A DNA stretch of 64,000 nucleotides from SZUA-521 sp041738285 (GCA_041738285.1 JBGSQB010000150.1:73549-137548), one strand, 5' to 3'; shown: positions 34,943-43,715, counted from the first letter of the stretch. The notes: generated from the sequence alone by a model not told the origin. Numbers and translations: made by a program.

Positions 34943-35661
34943 GTCTGGAGACCATCGATCATCGGCGCCTCGACCTCGCCGCCGGACATCGCGTACTGGA
35001 TCTCGGCTGCGGTGAAGGCCGGCATGCCATCACGGTGTACATGCACGCAAAGGTGCAGGTCGTCGCCGTCGATCGCTGCCCTACCGACGTCGCGACCGCG
35101 CGCGGCCGCGTCGATGACTTCACCGTGAGCGCATCCCCCGATCGACGCATCGACTTTCTGATCGGCGACGGCCTGATGCTGCCGTTTCCCGAATCGAGCT
35201 TCGACCGGATCATCTGCAGTGAGGTCCTCGAACACATTCCAGACTATCGCGCCATGTTGCGCGAAATCGTGCGCGTACTGAAACCTGGCGGTTTGCTCGC
35301 GGTAAGCGTGCCACGCTTCGGCCCGGAGTGGATCTGCTGGCGACTGTCGCGCGCCTACCACGAAGTGGAAGGCGGGCACGTGCGGATCTTTCGTCGCGCC
35401 GAATTGCGCCGCGCGATCGAAGATCTAGGGCTCACGCTGTACGCCAGCCACTGGGCACACGCGCTTCACTCGCCCTATTGGTGGCTGAAGTGCCTGCTGA
35501 AGTCGCGCGCTGACAGCTCTGCACTGGTGCGTGGCTATCACCGTTTTCTGGTCTGGGATCTGATGGCGCAACCGCGTGCGACGCGATGGCTCGAGCGCAT
35601 GCTCAACCCGCTGATCGGCAAGAGCACTGTCTTCTACTTCGCCGACTCGGATCGACAATGA
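34939..35661 (+). CDS. Class I SAM-dependent methyltransferase
   Basis: Methyltransferase of 240 residues. SAM-binding motif I is VLDLGCGEGRHAI (residues ~17-29). The acidic loop VAVDRCPTDVA and the SEVLEHIPDYRAMLREIVRVLKPGG block are of the Methyltransf_11 type. The acceptor is unknown. It overlaps the glycosyltransferase stop by 4 bases and the toroid gene by 4 bases, so the three are translationally coupled. Confidence 0.86.
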   Translation: MSLETIDHRRLDLAAGHRVLDLGCGEGRHAITVYMHAKVQVVAVDRCPTDVATARGRVDDFTVSASPDRRIDFLIGDGLMLPFPESSFDRIICSEVLEHIPDYRAMLREIVRVLKPGGLLAVSVPRFGPEWICWRLSRAYHEVEGGHVRIFRRAELRRAIEDLGLTLYASHWAHALHSPYWWLKCLLKSRADSSALVRGYHRFLVWDLMAQPRATRWLERMLNPLIGKSTVFYFADSDRQ

Positions 35662-36674
35662 GATCGCAACTGACCGGGTTCGACGCGACCGCCGACTACA
35701 TCGCCACGACGCAACAGGACGACGGTGGCATCCCGTGGTTCGATGGCGGCATCCTCGATCCGTGGGATCATGTCGAGGCAGCAATGGCGCTGAGCGTCAC
35801 CGGTCGATTCGATGCCGCCGAGCGAGCGTACCGCTGGCTTGCCGAACATCAGCGTGAAGACGGTGCCTGGCTTGCGTCCTATCGCGACGGTGCCGTTGCC
35901 GATGGCACGCGTGCAGAGACCAACTTCGTTGCCTACGCAGCGACCGGGATCTGGCATCACTTCCTCGCCACCGGCGATCGGCGATTCCTCGGTGAGTACT
36001 GGAGCGTCGCAGAACGCGCCATGCGCTTCGTCGTTGGTCTGCAGTCGCCCCATGGCGAGGTGTACTGGGCGCTGGATTCCCGCACGGGCATCAACAAGGA
36101 CGCATTGATCACGGGCTGCAGTTCGATCTACAAGAGTCTCGAGTGCATGGCGAATCTTGCGTTCGAAGTGGAACGAGATCCGCGCCCCTGGATCGTCGCA
36201 CGGGAGCATCTGGGCAGGGCACTGCGCGAGCGGCCGCATCGCTTCGACCGCACTTGGCCAAGCAAAGCACGCTACTCGATGGATTGGTTCTATCCGGTGC
36301 TGGCTGGTGCAGTCACCGGCGCAGACGCAGACGCGCGACTGGACGCACGTTGGAGTGAATTCGTCGAAGACGGGCTCGGCTGTCGGTGCGTGGCCGATCA
36401 ACCCTGGGTCACCGTCGCCGAATCATGCGAGCTGACGCTCGCCCTGCTCGCCTCAGGTCGCATCGACGGTGCGGCCCGACTGTTCGAGTGCCTGTGGCGG
36501 TATCAGGCCGACAACGGTGCCTGGTGGACCGGATACGCGATGCGCGATCGCATCATGTGGCCAGCCGAACAACCAACATGGACTGCGGCCGCAGTGATTC
36601 TGGCCGCTGATGCGCTGCGCAGGGCGACGCCCGCCGCCACGCTGTTCACCACCACCCGCCTACCGCCGGCGTAG
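35658..36674 (+). CDS. Alpha/alpha-toroid protein, prenyltransferase/squalene-cyclase-like
   Basis: Repeat protein of 338 residues built from helical hairpins with QxDGxxW-type repeats: QQDDGGIPWFDGG near residue 15, HQREDGAWLASY near 66, and QADNGAWWTGY near 285. This pattern is that of alpha/alpha-barrel folds such as squalene cyclases and six-hairpin glycosidases, but the protein is much shorter than a cyclase and no DXDD motif is visible. It is encoded between two methyltransferase genes and a GT4, so it may act on a glycan. The last 15 bases overlap the convergent methyltransferase gene. Confidence 0.78.
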   Translation: MRSQLTGFDATADYIATTQQDDGGIPWFDGGILDPWDHVEAAMALSVTGRFDAAERAYRWLAEHQREDGAWLASYRDGAVADGTRAETNFVAYAATGIWHHFLATGDRRFLGEYWSVAERAMRFVVGLQSPHGEVYWALDSRTGINKDALITGCSSIYKSLECMANLAFEVERDPRPWIVAREHLGRALRERPHRFDRTWPSKARYSMDWFYPVLAGAVTGADADARLDARWSEFVEDGLGCRCVADQPWVTVAESCELTLALLASGRIDGAARLFECLWRYQADNGAWWTGYAMRDRIMWPAEQPTWTAAAVILAADALRRATPAATLFTTTRLPPA

Positions 36675-37283
36675 CACACCAAGCGTGAGCGTTCGAGGCA
36701 GCGGCTCGAACAGGCCCGACGCGAGCGCCATCCGGTAGATCTCGATTGGCGCCTGGCCGCCCGCCTCGGGGTCATCGAACAGATCGTGAATCGCGAGCAC
36801 ACCGCCCGACATCACATGCGGCGCCCATCCTCGATAGTCAGCTTCGGCCGCCGCGCGGCTGTGGCCGCCATCGATGAATACCAGCGCAAGGGGCGTCGCC
36901 CACGCTTTGGCGACGAGGCCAGATGAGGCGACGACGGGAATGACCACATCGCGCAAGTCAGCCCGATCGAGCGTGCGGCGAAACTCGGGTAGCGAGTCCA
37001 TTCGACCGGCATCGGCATCGTACAGGGACGCATCGTGGTAGTCCTCGCCCACCTGATGCTCTTCGGAACCCTCGTGATGATCGACCGCGAACAACACGCT
37101 GCCCGCGCGCCGGCACCCATTGCCGAGGTAAACCGTCGACTTACCGCAGTAACTGCCGACTTCGAGGCAAGGGCCTGCCACACCCACCCGAGCAGCAAGG
37201 TCATGGAGCCTTCGACCCTCGCGCGGATCCAGAAAGCCGCGCACCGCGGCCAGATCTGCTTCGAAGGAATAGTCCTCGGTCAA
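36660..37283 (-). CDS. Class I SAM methyltransferase (Methyltransf_24 type)
   Basis: Methyltransferase of 207 residues. CLEVGSYCGKSTVYLG (~residues 38-53) is the SAM-binding motif, ALVFIDGGHSRAA (~130) is the family's acidic strand, and HDLFDDPEAGG (~160) follows. I chose the TTG at 37283: it overlaps the stop of the small upstream membrane protein in a TTGA arrangement, and the reading frame has no upstream ATG that preserves the family N-terminus. Its target is unknown; neighbouring genes suggest a glycan or lipid-linked sugar. Confidence 0.82.
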   Translation of the reverse strand: MTEDYSFEADLAAVRGFLDPREGRRLHDLAARVGVAGPCLEVGSYCGKSTVYLGNGCRRAGSVLFAVDHHEGSEEHQVGEDYHDASLYDADAGRMDSLPEFRRTLDRADLRDVVIPVVASSGLVAKAWATPLALVFIDGGHSRAAAEADYRGWAPHVMSGGVLAIHDLFDDPEAGGQAPIEIYRMALASGLFEPLPRTLTLGVLRRR

Positions 37284-37477
37284 AGCCGTTCGATCACGAA
37301 GAACACCGTCGGCAGCACGACAATCAATGCCATCACGCCGTAAGCGAGCAGATTCAGCACATCGTTCTGACGCGGATCTCCGTCGAGCGCCAAGCGGGCC
37401 CCGAACAGCAGCCAGACTGCCCCGGACAAGATCACGCAAAGCGTCAGCGTCAGCACGACAGCGGCCATGGCGTTCAC
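37280..37477 (-). CDS. Small membrane protein with two helices, 65 aa
   Basis: Two hydrophobic segments (residues ~4-24 and ~42-60) with a short charged loop (LALDGDPRQND). It starts with GTG at 37477, or ATG at 37468, and its stop overlaps the methyltransferase start. I do not recognise a family; an accessory role to the methyltransferase is inference from the coupling. Confidence 0.68.
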   Translation of the reverse strand: MNAMAAVVLTLTLCVILSGAVWLLFGARLALDGDPRQNDVLNLLAYGVMALIVVLPTVFFVIERL

Positions 37478-37535
37478 ATTCAGTATTCCGAAGGCCCACT
37501 ATACTTCCGAGAACGCCACTGCCAAGTCGTCATTC

Positions 37536-38012
37536 ATGAGCGCATCAGACGCCAAGACCCACGCGGGCAGCCGCCATGTACTGGTGCGGTGCGTGGTCGA
37601 GAATCGGGCTGGCACTCCGAGCCTGCGTTTCGTCGAGCAATCTCACTACCGCCTCTGGCAATACATGATGGCCAACAAGCACGATCTGCGAGTGAAGACC
37701 GCGTCGCTCGCACTGTGGGTCACGGATGAGGAATACAACGACAAGTCCGCGGTATTCGAACGATCCGGGTTGCTCGAGGCGGTCGATCGAATCGCCTTCG
37801 CCGTCTACGACCACGACACCGGAGTCGTCAGTACCCTGCAGCGATTCGTCGCCCGCCAGGACACGAACGCTCTACGCGACTCGCTGATGGCGCGATTCCC
37901 CGAGGCGCTGCGCGCTTCCAACGACTTCGCAATGGAGCAGGAGAGCGGTCAGGCGATCATCCGTGAGGGAACAACCGACGCGATGCGCCTCGGATTCCAC
38001 TTCCCTGACTGA
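37536..38012 (+). CDS. Hypothetical protein, 158 aa
   Basis: I do not recognise this soluble protein. It contains VEQSHYRLWQYMMANKHDLRVKTASLALWVTDEEYNDKSAVFERS, a mix of helical and strand-like segments, and no signal peptide. I use the ATG at 37536; an in-frame ATG at 37467 would add 23 residues but lies in the divergent promoter region. It ends 15 bases before the convergent SDR gene. Confidence 0.65.
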   Translation: MSASDAKTHAGSRHVLVRCVVENRAGTPSLRFVEQSHYRLWQYMMANKHDLRVKTASLALWVTDEEYNDKSAVFERSGLLEAVDRIAFAVYDHDTGVVSTLQRFVARQDTNALRDSLMARFPEALRASNDFAMEQESGQAIIREGTTDAMRLGFHFPD

Positions 38013-38027
38013 GTTCGCGCGAGATTC

Positions 38028-38900
38028 CTACTGCTGCGCCAACTGCAGCATGTTGCGCGGTTTGGCGCCACTCAAGTCGGTGATGGCAGCGTATTGATCT
38101 GCGATGTCATCGGCCGTCGCGTCGATGCCGAGATCGACGCCGGCGTTCTCGACGAGACAGGCGATCGAGTAACGGCCACCCGCGGCCTGCAGGATCACAC
38201 CATTGGGTGCATGCTCACTGCACAGAAATACCACCGCTGGTGTGACCAGCTCGGGCCCCAGGCGCTTCAACGCTTCCTCGGGCATCAGCTTTTCGGTCAT
38301 GCGAGTCGCGGCGACCGGCGCAATCGCGTTGGTGTACACATTGTTCTTGGCGCCTTCGATTTTCAGCGAATTCATGAAACCGACCAGACCCAGTTTGGCA
38401 GCGCCATAGTTGGTCTGGCCAAAGTTGCCGTACAGACCCGAAGGCGACGTCGTCATGACGATCCGACCATAATTCTGCTCGCGCATGATGGGCCACACTT
38501 CTTTTGTGCAGAGCATCGAGCCCATGAGATGAACATCGACCACCGCGCGAAAATCCTCGACGGTCATCTTGGTGAAACTCTTGTCACGCAGAATGCCGGC
38601 GTTGTTGATGAGCACATCCACCCGACCCCACGCACTCATCGCCGCGGCAACCATACTCCTGGCACCCGCCTCGTCGGCTACGGAACCGCCGTTGGCAATC
38701 GCTTCACCACCCGCCGCCTTGATCTCGGCAACCACCTTGTGGGCCGCTTCCGATGAGCCGCCTGTACCGTCCATCGCGCCGCCCAGATCATTGACCACGA
38801 CCTTGGCACCGCGTCCGGCGAGTTCGAGTGCGTGACAGCGGCCGAGACCACCCCCGGCACCGGTGACGATCGCAACGCGTCCTTCGAAGGAGATGGTCAT
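38028..38900 (-). CDS. SDR-family dehydrogenase, MFE-2 (17-beta-HSD4) type
   Basis: Short-chain dehydrogenase of 290 residues. The cofactor motif TGAGGGLGR is at 14-22. The catalytic Ser lies in VMTTSPSGLYG and Tyr/Lys in NYGAAK. NDLGGAMDGTGGSSEAA is the segment seen in the (R)-3-hydroxyacyl-CoA dehydrogenase domain of peroxisomal MFE-2, which handles branched and steroid-derived acyl-CoA. The ATG at 38900 has a GAGGAAA site. It follows the carboxylase and crotonase genes on the same strand, which fits a shared catabolic operon. Confidence 0.87.
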   Translation of the reverse strand: MTISFEGRVAIVTGAGGGLGRCHALELAGRGAKVVVNDLGGAMDGTGGSSEAAHKVVAEIKAAGGEAIANGGSVADEAGARSMVAAAMSAWGRVDVLINNAGILRDKSFTKMTVEDFRAVVDVHLMGSMLCTKEVWPIMREQNYGRIVMTTSPSGLYGNFGQTNYGAAKLGLVGFMNSLKIEGAKNNVYTNAIAPVAATRMTEKLMPEEALKRLGPELVTPAVVFLCSEHAPNGVILQAAGGRYSIACLVENAGVDLGIDATADDIADQYAAITDLSGAKPRNMLQLAQQ

Positions 38901-38965
38901 GGGCGTTTCCTCAATGTCGTGAGTATCAGGAATGTCAGGGTGCGCGCGATTTTGCCACGATGAGC

Positions 38966-40519
38966 TCAGGGCCGCATCGGGAAGTGGGTGGGCCCCGTCA
39001 GCGTCGCAAGCCGCGGCTGGATCAATTCGATCCAATCGCACAGCATCGGCCGCGTCTCGCGCGGGTCGATCAGTTCGTGTACCGCAAAGCTCTCAGCGCG
39101 CGGAAAAGGTGAGCGCGATTCGCGCAAGCGATCTTCCAGTTCACGGCGTTTGGCATCGGGATCCGCTGCCGCGGCAATTTCTCTGCGGAAAGCGACCGCA
39201 ACACCACCTTCGATCGGTAGTGCCCCAGATTCGACCGAGGGCCAACTGAGCACATAGGCGTCCGGTGCGTAGTGCGCAGCGGTTGCCACACCAAAACCCT
39301 TGTGTACTTGAATCACAGCCCACGGCACGCTCGCTTGCACCGCGGCGGCAACCGCGGCCATGCCGTACCGGATCGTGCCAGCGCGCTCCGCCTCGGGGCC
39401 GATCATGAACCCAGGCTGGTCGACGAAGTTGACCACCGGTAGATGGAACTGATCGCACATCTCGACGAAGCGGCGGTACTTCTGCGCCGCTGCCGCGGTC
39501 ATGGCGCCCGCATAAATGCGACAATCGTTGGCGAGCACGCCTACCGGTTGTCCTGATACCCGGCCAAGGCCGACAATCTGGCTGGGCCCGTACGACTTTC
39601 CCAGTTCGAAAAACGAACCGCGGTCGAGCACCATGGTCAGGATCTTGTGCATGTCGAAGGCGCGATTCGTCTGTCGCGGCACGATCGAAAGCAGCGCCTC
39701 GTCCCGCCGATCGACGGGATCGTCGCAGGTCATGCGCGGCGCCCGTTCCCAGACATTGCCTGGCAGATAGGACAGGAACGTTCGAATCTGCTGCAACGCA
39801 TCGAGTTCCGTGTCGGCCACGTTGTCGACCACACCACTCTTCGCGTGCACAGTCGCGCCGCCCAGTTCTTCCTTACTGAGCGAAACGCCGAGCGCGCGTT
39901 CAACCAACGCGGGTCCACCCACCATCACCTGGGCGGTACCACGCACCATCACGGAAAAATGCGATGCGACCAGCCGGCCGGCCGGAAATCCGGCGACAGC
40001 ACCCATCGCCGCAGAAGCGACAGGAACCTGGCCCATCGCATCGGCAATGATCTTGAAGCGGGGCTCTGCAAACACCGGTTCGCCCACAGTGCCGCCCTTG
40101 CGATTGGAACCTTTGACGCTGCCACCGCCACCTTCGAGCAACCGCACGAGCGGCACGCGGTAGTGCACCGCCATGTGTTCCGCATAGACGCTCTTGCGCA
40201 GTCCCGCCGCGTTCGGCGATCCGCCCTTGAGGGTGAAGTCTTCACCACCCACGGCGACGCGGCGTGCGTCGATCTGCGCAAGTCCGACCACATAGTTCGC
40301 GGGTGTGAAGCCGGTGAGTTCGCCCGCTTCGTCATACTCGGGCGCGGCGGTGGCGCGGCCTTGCTCATTGAACGAGCCGGGATCGACCAGCGCATCGATG
40401 CGTTCGCGGATCGTCAGCCGCCCGGCCGCATGTTGTTTCTCGATACCGGCCTCACCGCCCTGCAATAGCGCGATCTGCCTGCGGCGCTCGAGCTCCGCGA
40501 CCTCCGCTTCCCAACTCAC
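38966..40519 (-). CDS. Acyl-CoA carboxylase beta (carboxyltransferase) subunit
   Basis: Biotin-dependent carboxyltransferase of 517 residues, of the propionyl/methylcrotonyl-CoA carboxylase beta type. LLEGGGGSVKGSNRKGG, VGLGRVSGQPVGVLANDCRIYAGAMT and VNFVDQPGFMIGPEAE mark the two crotonase-like halves. It transfers carboxyl from carboxybiotin to an acyl-CoA. The only biotin carrier in the window is the free-standing protein at 41391-41612; no biotin carboxylase is encoded nearby. The preferred acyl-CoA is not readable. Confidence 0.88.
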   Translation of the reverse strand: MSWEAEVAELERRRQIALLQGGEAGIEKQHAAGRLTIRERIDALVDPGSFNEQGRATAAPEYDEAGELTGFTPANYVVGLAQIDARRVAVGGEDFTLKGGSPNAAGLRKSVYAEHMAVHYRVPLVRLLEGGGGSVKGSNRKGGTVGEPVFAEPRFKIIADAMGQVPVASAAMGAVAGFPAGRLVASHFSVMVRGTAQVMVGGPALVERALGVSLSKEELGGATVHAKSGVVDNVADTELDALQQIRTFLSYLPGNVWERAPRMTCDDPVDRRDEALLSIVPRQTNRAFDMHKILTMVLDRGSFFELGKSYGPSQIVGLGRVSGQPVGVLANDCRIYAGAMTAAAAQKYRRFVEMCDQFHLPVVNFVDQPGFMIGPEAERAGTIRYGMAAVAAAVQASVPWAVIQVHKGFGVATAAHYAPDAYVLSWPSVESGALPIEGGVAVAFRREIAAAADPDAKRRELEDRLRESRSPFPRAESFAVHELIDPRETRPMLCDWIELIQPRLATLTGPTHFPMRP

Positions 40520-40525
40520 GGCGGT

Positions 40526-41341
40526 CTAGCTCGGGTCTTTGAAGGCAGGCGCGCGGTTTTCGAAGTTCGCCTTCACCGCCTCGATCTGGTTCGGGCTGCC
40601 GATCAGTTTGCCCTGCAATTCTTGTTCGAGCGCGAGACCCACCGCAGGGTCGGCATGCCAGGCGGTTTCCAGCAGTTGCTTGCCGAAGCGAATGGCATCG
40701 GGTGAACGGCCGGCGATCTCGCGGGCGAGTTCGAGCGCCGCTTCCAACGGGTTGTCAGCGACCCGAGTGACGAGCCCCAGCGCCTTGGCCTCGGTGCCAC
40801 TGATGACACGGCCGGAGAACGTCAGCTCTTTGGCCACGTCCAGGGTCACGAGGTCGCGCAACGTCTGGGTCAGCGACATGTCGGGAATCAGACCCCACTT
40901 GATCTCCATCACCGACAGCTTCGCGTCGGGCGCGGCGATGCGGATGTCGCCGCCGAGGGCAATCTGACAGCCGCCGCCATAGGCAACGCCGTGAATTGCG
41001 GTAATCACCGGCATGGGTAAGCGCTTCCACACCATGGCGGGTCGCTGCGCGCGGTTTTCCGGGAACTCGGCGTTGTGCGCAAACAGGTTCTTCGTGTCGG
41101 CGTTGCTCGAACGCTGGCCGCCACCCATGCCCTGGAACGAACTGAAGTCGAGCCCCGCGCAGAAGCCACGGCCGTTGCCGGACAGCACCACCGCGCGCAC
41201 ATCCTTGGCCTCCATCAGGGATTCGCCCGCGGAAATGATGGCCGCGAACATCTCACCACTTAAGGCGTTGTACTTGTCGGGTCGGTTCAAGCGCACGTCG
41301 GCAACGCCGCCGCGCTTTTCGATGGTCACCAGGTCAGTCAT
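40526..41341 (-). CDS. Crotonase-family protein, enoyl-CoA hydratase-like
   Basis: Crotonase-fold enzyme of 271 residues. The oxyanion-hole segments are NGRGFCAGLDFSSF and AYGGGCQIALGGD. In rat crotonase the first catalytic Glu (Glu144) sits in GGGCELAM; here the position is Gln (GGGCQIAL). The second Glu (Glu164) appears conserved in MEIKWGLIPDM. Loss of one Glu argues against a classical hydratase and for another crotonase reaction such as isomerisation or a rarer C-C bond step. It is 6 bases upstream of the carboxylase gene start, so co-transcribed with it. Confidence 0.84.
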   Translation of the reverse strand: MTDLVTIEKRGGVADVRLNRPDKYNALSGEMFAAIISAGESLMEAKDVRAVVLSGNGRGFCAGLDFSSFQGMGGGQRSSNADTKNLFAHNAEFPENRAQRPAMVWKRLPMPVITAIHGVAYGGGCQIALGGDIRIAAPDAKLSVMEIKWGLIPDMSLTQTLRDLVTLDVAKELTFSGRVISGTEAKALGLVTRVADNPLEAALELAREIAGRSPDAIRFGKQLLETAWHADPAVGLALEQELQGKLIGSPNQIEAVKANFENRAPAFKDPS

Positions 41342-41390
41342 GGCTGTGTCCGGTTGGATAATGAGGGGATGAGTGTGCCACAGGCACCCG

Positions 41391-41612
41391 TCACGACTCG
41401 ATCACCGCGAGTATTTCACCCTCGGAGACGGGCTGCTCGACGGCCACATTGAGCGCCGTCAGCGTGCCCGATGCCGGGCTTTCAATCGGGATCTCCATCT
41501 TCATCGACTCCAGGATCAAGAGCACATCGCCTTCGGCGACGCGCTGACCCACGGCGGCTTCGACCTTCCACACGCGCCCGGTGACGAGCGATTCCACGTC
41601 ATGTCGCGCCAT
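41391..41612 (-). CDS. Free-standing biotin carboxyl carrier protein
   Basis: Single biotinyl domain of 73 residues. The biotinylated Lys is residue 38 in ESMKMEIP. The protein is just the hammerhead domain, without the Ala/Pro-rich tether of AccB. It likely serves the carboxyltransferase encoded two genes downstream; it could alternatively be borrowed by another carboxylase. Confidence 0.87.
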   Translation of the reverse strand: MARHDVESLVTGRVWKVEAAVGQRVAEGDVLLILESMKMEIPIESPASGTLTALNVAVEQPVSEGEILAVIES

Positions 41613-41615
41613 CTC

Positions 41616-41963
41616 CTAGTTCTCCTCGTTGTCAGATACGTACCGCTGATACTCGACCCATGCCGCGATGAACCCACCCAATCCGCGCGCTTGCGTCTGG
41701 GTCGTGCGACGGTCGTTGTTCACCGCGTCGCGCACATCGTCGACGATCTTGTTCAATGGATCACGCGCGATGGCGACGATGAACATGTCGGTCGCCGGCC
41801 CGCCACGGTGATCGGCCGGCTTGGGCAGCGGCTGCGTCGCAAGCGCAACGCGCAGCAGTGCCTTGAGATGGTCGCTGCCCAGCAGTTCCATCGATGCCTC
41901 GAGCATCCACCTCGAGAACACATCCGGCCGATCACTGAGCGCCTTGTAAGTCGGCCAGTCCAA
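41616..41963 (-). CDS. Hypothetical protein, 115 aa
   Basis: Unrecognised small soluble protein. It begins at a TTG and contains SMELLGSDHLKALLRVALATQPLP, mostly helical in appearance, with a WVEYQRYVSDNEEN tail. It is 3 bases upstream of the biotin carrier gene and 18 bases downstream of purC, so probably translated from the same transcript. No function can be assigned. Confidence 0.62.
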   Translation of the reverse strand: MDWPTYKALSDRPDVFSRWMLEASMELLGSDHLKALLRVALATQPLPKPADHRGGPATDMFIVAIARDPLNKIVDDVRDAVNNDRRTTQTQARGLGGFIAAWVEYQRYVSDNEEN

Positions 41964-41981
41964 GACGGCGCCGCAGCGGAC

Positions 41982-42917
41982 TCAACCGAACCGGCCGAGG
42001 TCGAGGGCGTCCCCGGTCAACCGCCGATAGACCTCGAGGTAACGCGCAAGGGTGCTCTCGATCACTTCATCCGGCAGTGTCGGACCAGGCGGGGTCTTGT
42101 TCCACAGCTTCTGTGCCACCAGCGTCTCGAGATAGTTGCGCACATACTGCTTGTCGAAACTCGGCTGCTCCGCACCGGGGCGCCAGTCGTCGGCCGGCCA
42201 GAATCGTGAACTGTCGGGGGTGAAGATCTCGTCGATCAGCAGCGGCCGCGTGTCGGTCGGCGAGCGGCCGAACTCGAATTTGGTATCGGCCAGAATGATG
42301 CCGCGGCTGGCCGCGTACGCGCGCGCATCGGCGTACAGGCGGAGCGTCGTTTCCTTCAGCCAGGCCATCAGATCGACGCCGACGATATCGGCGCCGTCGT
42401 CGAAGGTGATGTTCTCATCGTGCCCGGACGCTGCCTTGCTCGAGGGTGTGAAGACGGGTGTCGGCAACGCATCGCCATTATGCAGACCCGCCGGCATCTC
42501 GATGCCGCAAACGGAACCGGTCGCCACGTAGTCCTTGTATCCGCTGCCCGCCAGATAACCCCGCGCGACGCATTCGATCGGAATCACATCCGTGCGCCGG
42601 CACAGCATCACGCGCCCGGCGATCGCGCGGCGCAGCGTATCGTCAATGCCCACAACGTCCGCCGCATCGGTCGACACCAGATGATGAGGCAGCGACTTGC
42701 CGATGCGATCGAACCAGAATTTCGCCAGCTGCGTGAGGACGATGCCTTTACCCGGCACGCCGTTGGCCATCACCACATCAAAGGCACTGATGCGATCGCT
42801 GGCGATGATGAGGACGCCGGCGCCGCCGCCCGGCAGTTCGACGTCATACAGGTCACGAACCTTGCCTTGCCTGCGATTGGGCAGCGGCAGATCGGTGGAT
42901 AGCAGCGCGGCAGCCAT
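41982..42917 (-). CDS. purC: Phosphoribosylaminoimidazole-succinocarboxamide synthase
   Basis: SAICAR synthase of 311 residues, the longer form related to yeast Ade1. It joins aspartate to CAIR in purine synthesis. RQGKVRDLYDVE and ASDRISAFDVV are near the N-terminus, then ECVARGYLAGSGYKDY (substrate-binding) and DTKFEFGR. The ATG at 42917 lies 2 bases after the SDR stop; an in-frame TTG at 42923 overlaps that stop. No other pur gene is present in the window. Confidence 0.93.
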   Translation of the reverse strand: MAAALLSTDLPLPNRRQGKVRDLYDVELPGGGAGVLIIASDRISAFDVVMANGVPGKGIVLTQLAKFWFDRIGKSLPHHLVSTDAADVVGIDDTLRRAIAGRVMLCRRTDVIPIECVARGYLAGSGYKDYVATGSVCGIEMPAGLHNGDALPTPVFTPSSKAASGHDENITFDDGADIVGVDLMAWLKETTLRLYADARAYAASRGIILADTKFEFGRSPTDTRPLLIDEIFTPDSSRFWPADDWRPGAEQPSFDKQYVRNYLETLVAQKLWNKTPPGPTLPDEVIESTLARYLEVYRRLTGDALDLGRFG

Positions 42918-42919
42918 GG

Positions 42920-43687
42920 TCAACGCGCCGTGGAGCCGCCGTCAGCCATGTACACGGAGCCGGTGAGAAAGCTGCTGTCGTCACAGGAGAGAAACAGCAT
43001 CAGCCGCGCAATCTCGTCCGGCTGTCCGTACCGACCCAGCGGAATCTGACTGCTGATGGTCTGATGGGCCAGCTGTGCGCTGCCGGGCATGATCCCTTCT
43101 TCGAGACTTCTCATCATCCGCGTCTCCGTGGGCGCGGGATTGACCGTGTTGACGCGAATGTTGAACGGCGCGCATTCCAGCGCCGCAGTCCGCATCATGC
43201 CGATTACCGCGTGTTTGCTGGTGATGTAAGCGGAGATACCTGGTGATCCGGTCACGCCGGCGGTAGAAGACGTGATGACGATGCTGCCGCCGCCGCGTTC
43301 CTTGAGGGCTGGGATGACCGACTTCAACCCCAACCAGACGCCGCGCACGTTGACGGCCATCACCCGGTCGAACATGTCGATGTCGTAGTCCGTGATCGGT
43401 TTGACCTGCCCCTCGATCCCCGCGTTGGCGAGGAACACATCCACGCCACCGAACCGCTCGATGGTTTGCGCCACCATGCGTTGGTTGTCCTCGGGCTTGG
43501 TCACGTCGGCAACGCAGGTGGCGATGCGATTGCTGCCGATCTCGGCAGCCGCTGCATCGAGCGCTTTCTGCGACATATCGACCAGCATCACGTTGGCGCC
43601 TTCTTCCGCGAACATCGCCCCCGCGGACTTGCCAATGCCACCGGCCCCGCCGGTGATGATGACTACCTTGCCCTCCAATCGCCCCAT
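42920..43687 (-). CDS. SDR-family oxidoreductase
   Basis: Classical short-chain dehydrogenase of 255 residues. The cofactor motif is TGGAGGIGKS (residues ~12-21), the NAG motif is LANAGIEG, catalytic Ser lies in ITSSTAG and Tyr/Lys in YITSKHA. A GGGAG ribosome site sits before the ATG. Substrate unknown; sequences of this type are common among 3-hydroxyacyl-CoA or secondary-alcohol dehydrogenases in degradation gene sets. Confidence 0.85.
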   Translation of the reverse strand: MGRLEGKVVIITGGAGGIGKSAGAMFAEEGANVMLVDMSQKALDAAAAEIGSNRIATCVADVTKPEDNQRMVAQTIERFGGVDVFLANAGIEGQVKPITDYDIDMFDRVMAVNVRGVWLGLKSVIPALKERGGGSIVITSSTAGVTGSPGISAYITSKHAVIGMMRTAALECAPFNIRVNTVNPAPTETRMMRSLEEGIMPGSAQLAHQTISSQIPLGRYGQPDEIARLMLFLSCDDSSFLTGSVYMADGGSTAR

Positions 43688-43715
43688 GTCGTGCTCCCTT
43701 TTTTTCAGTCTGGTT

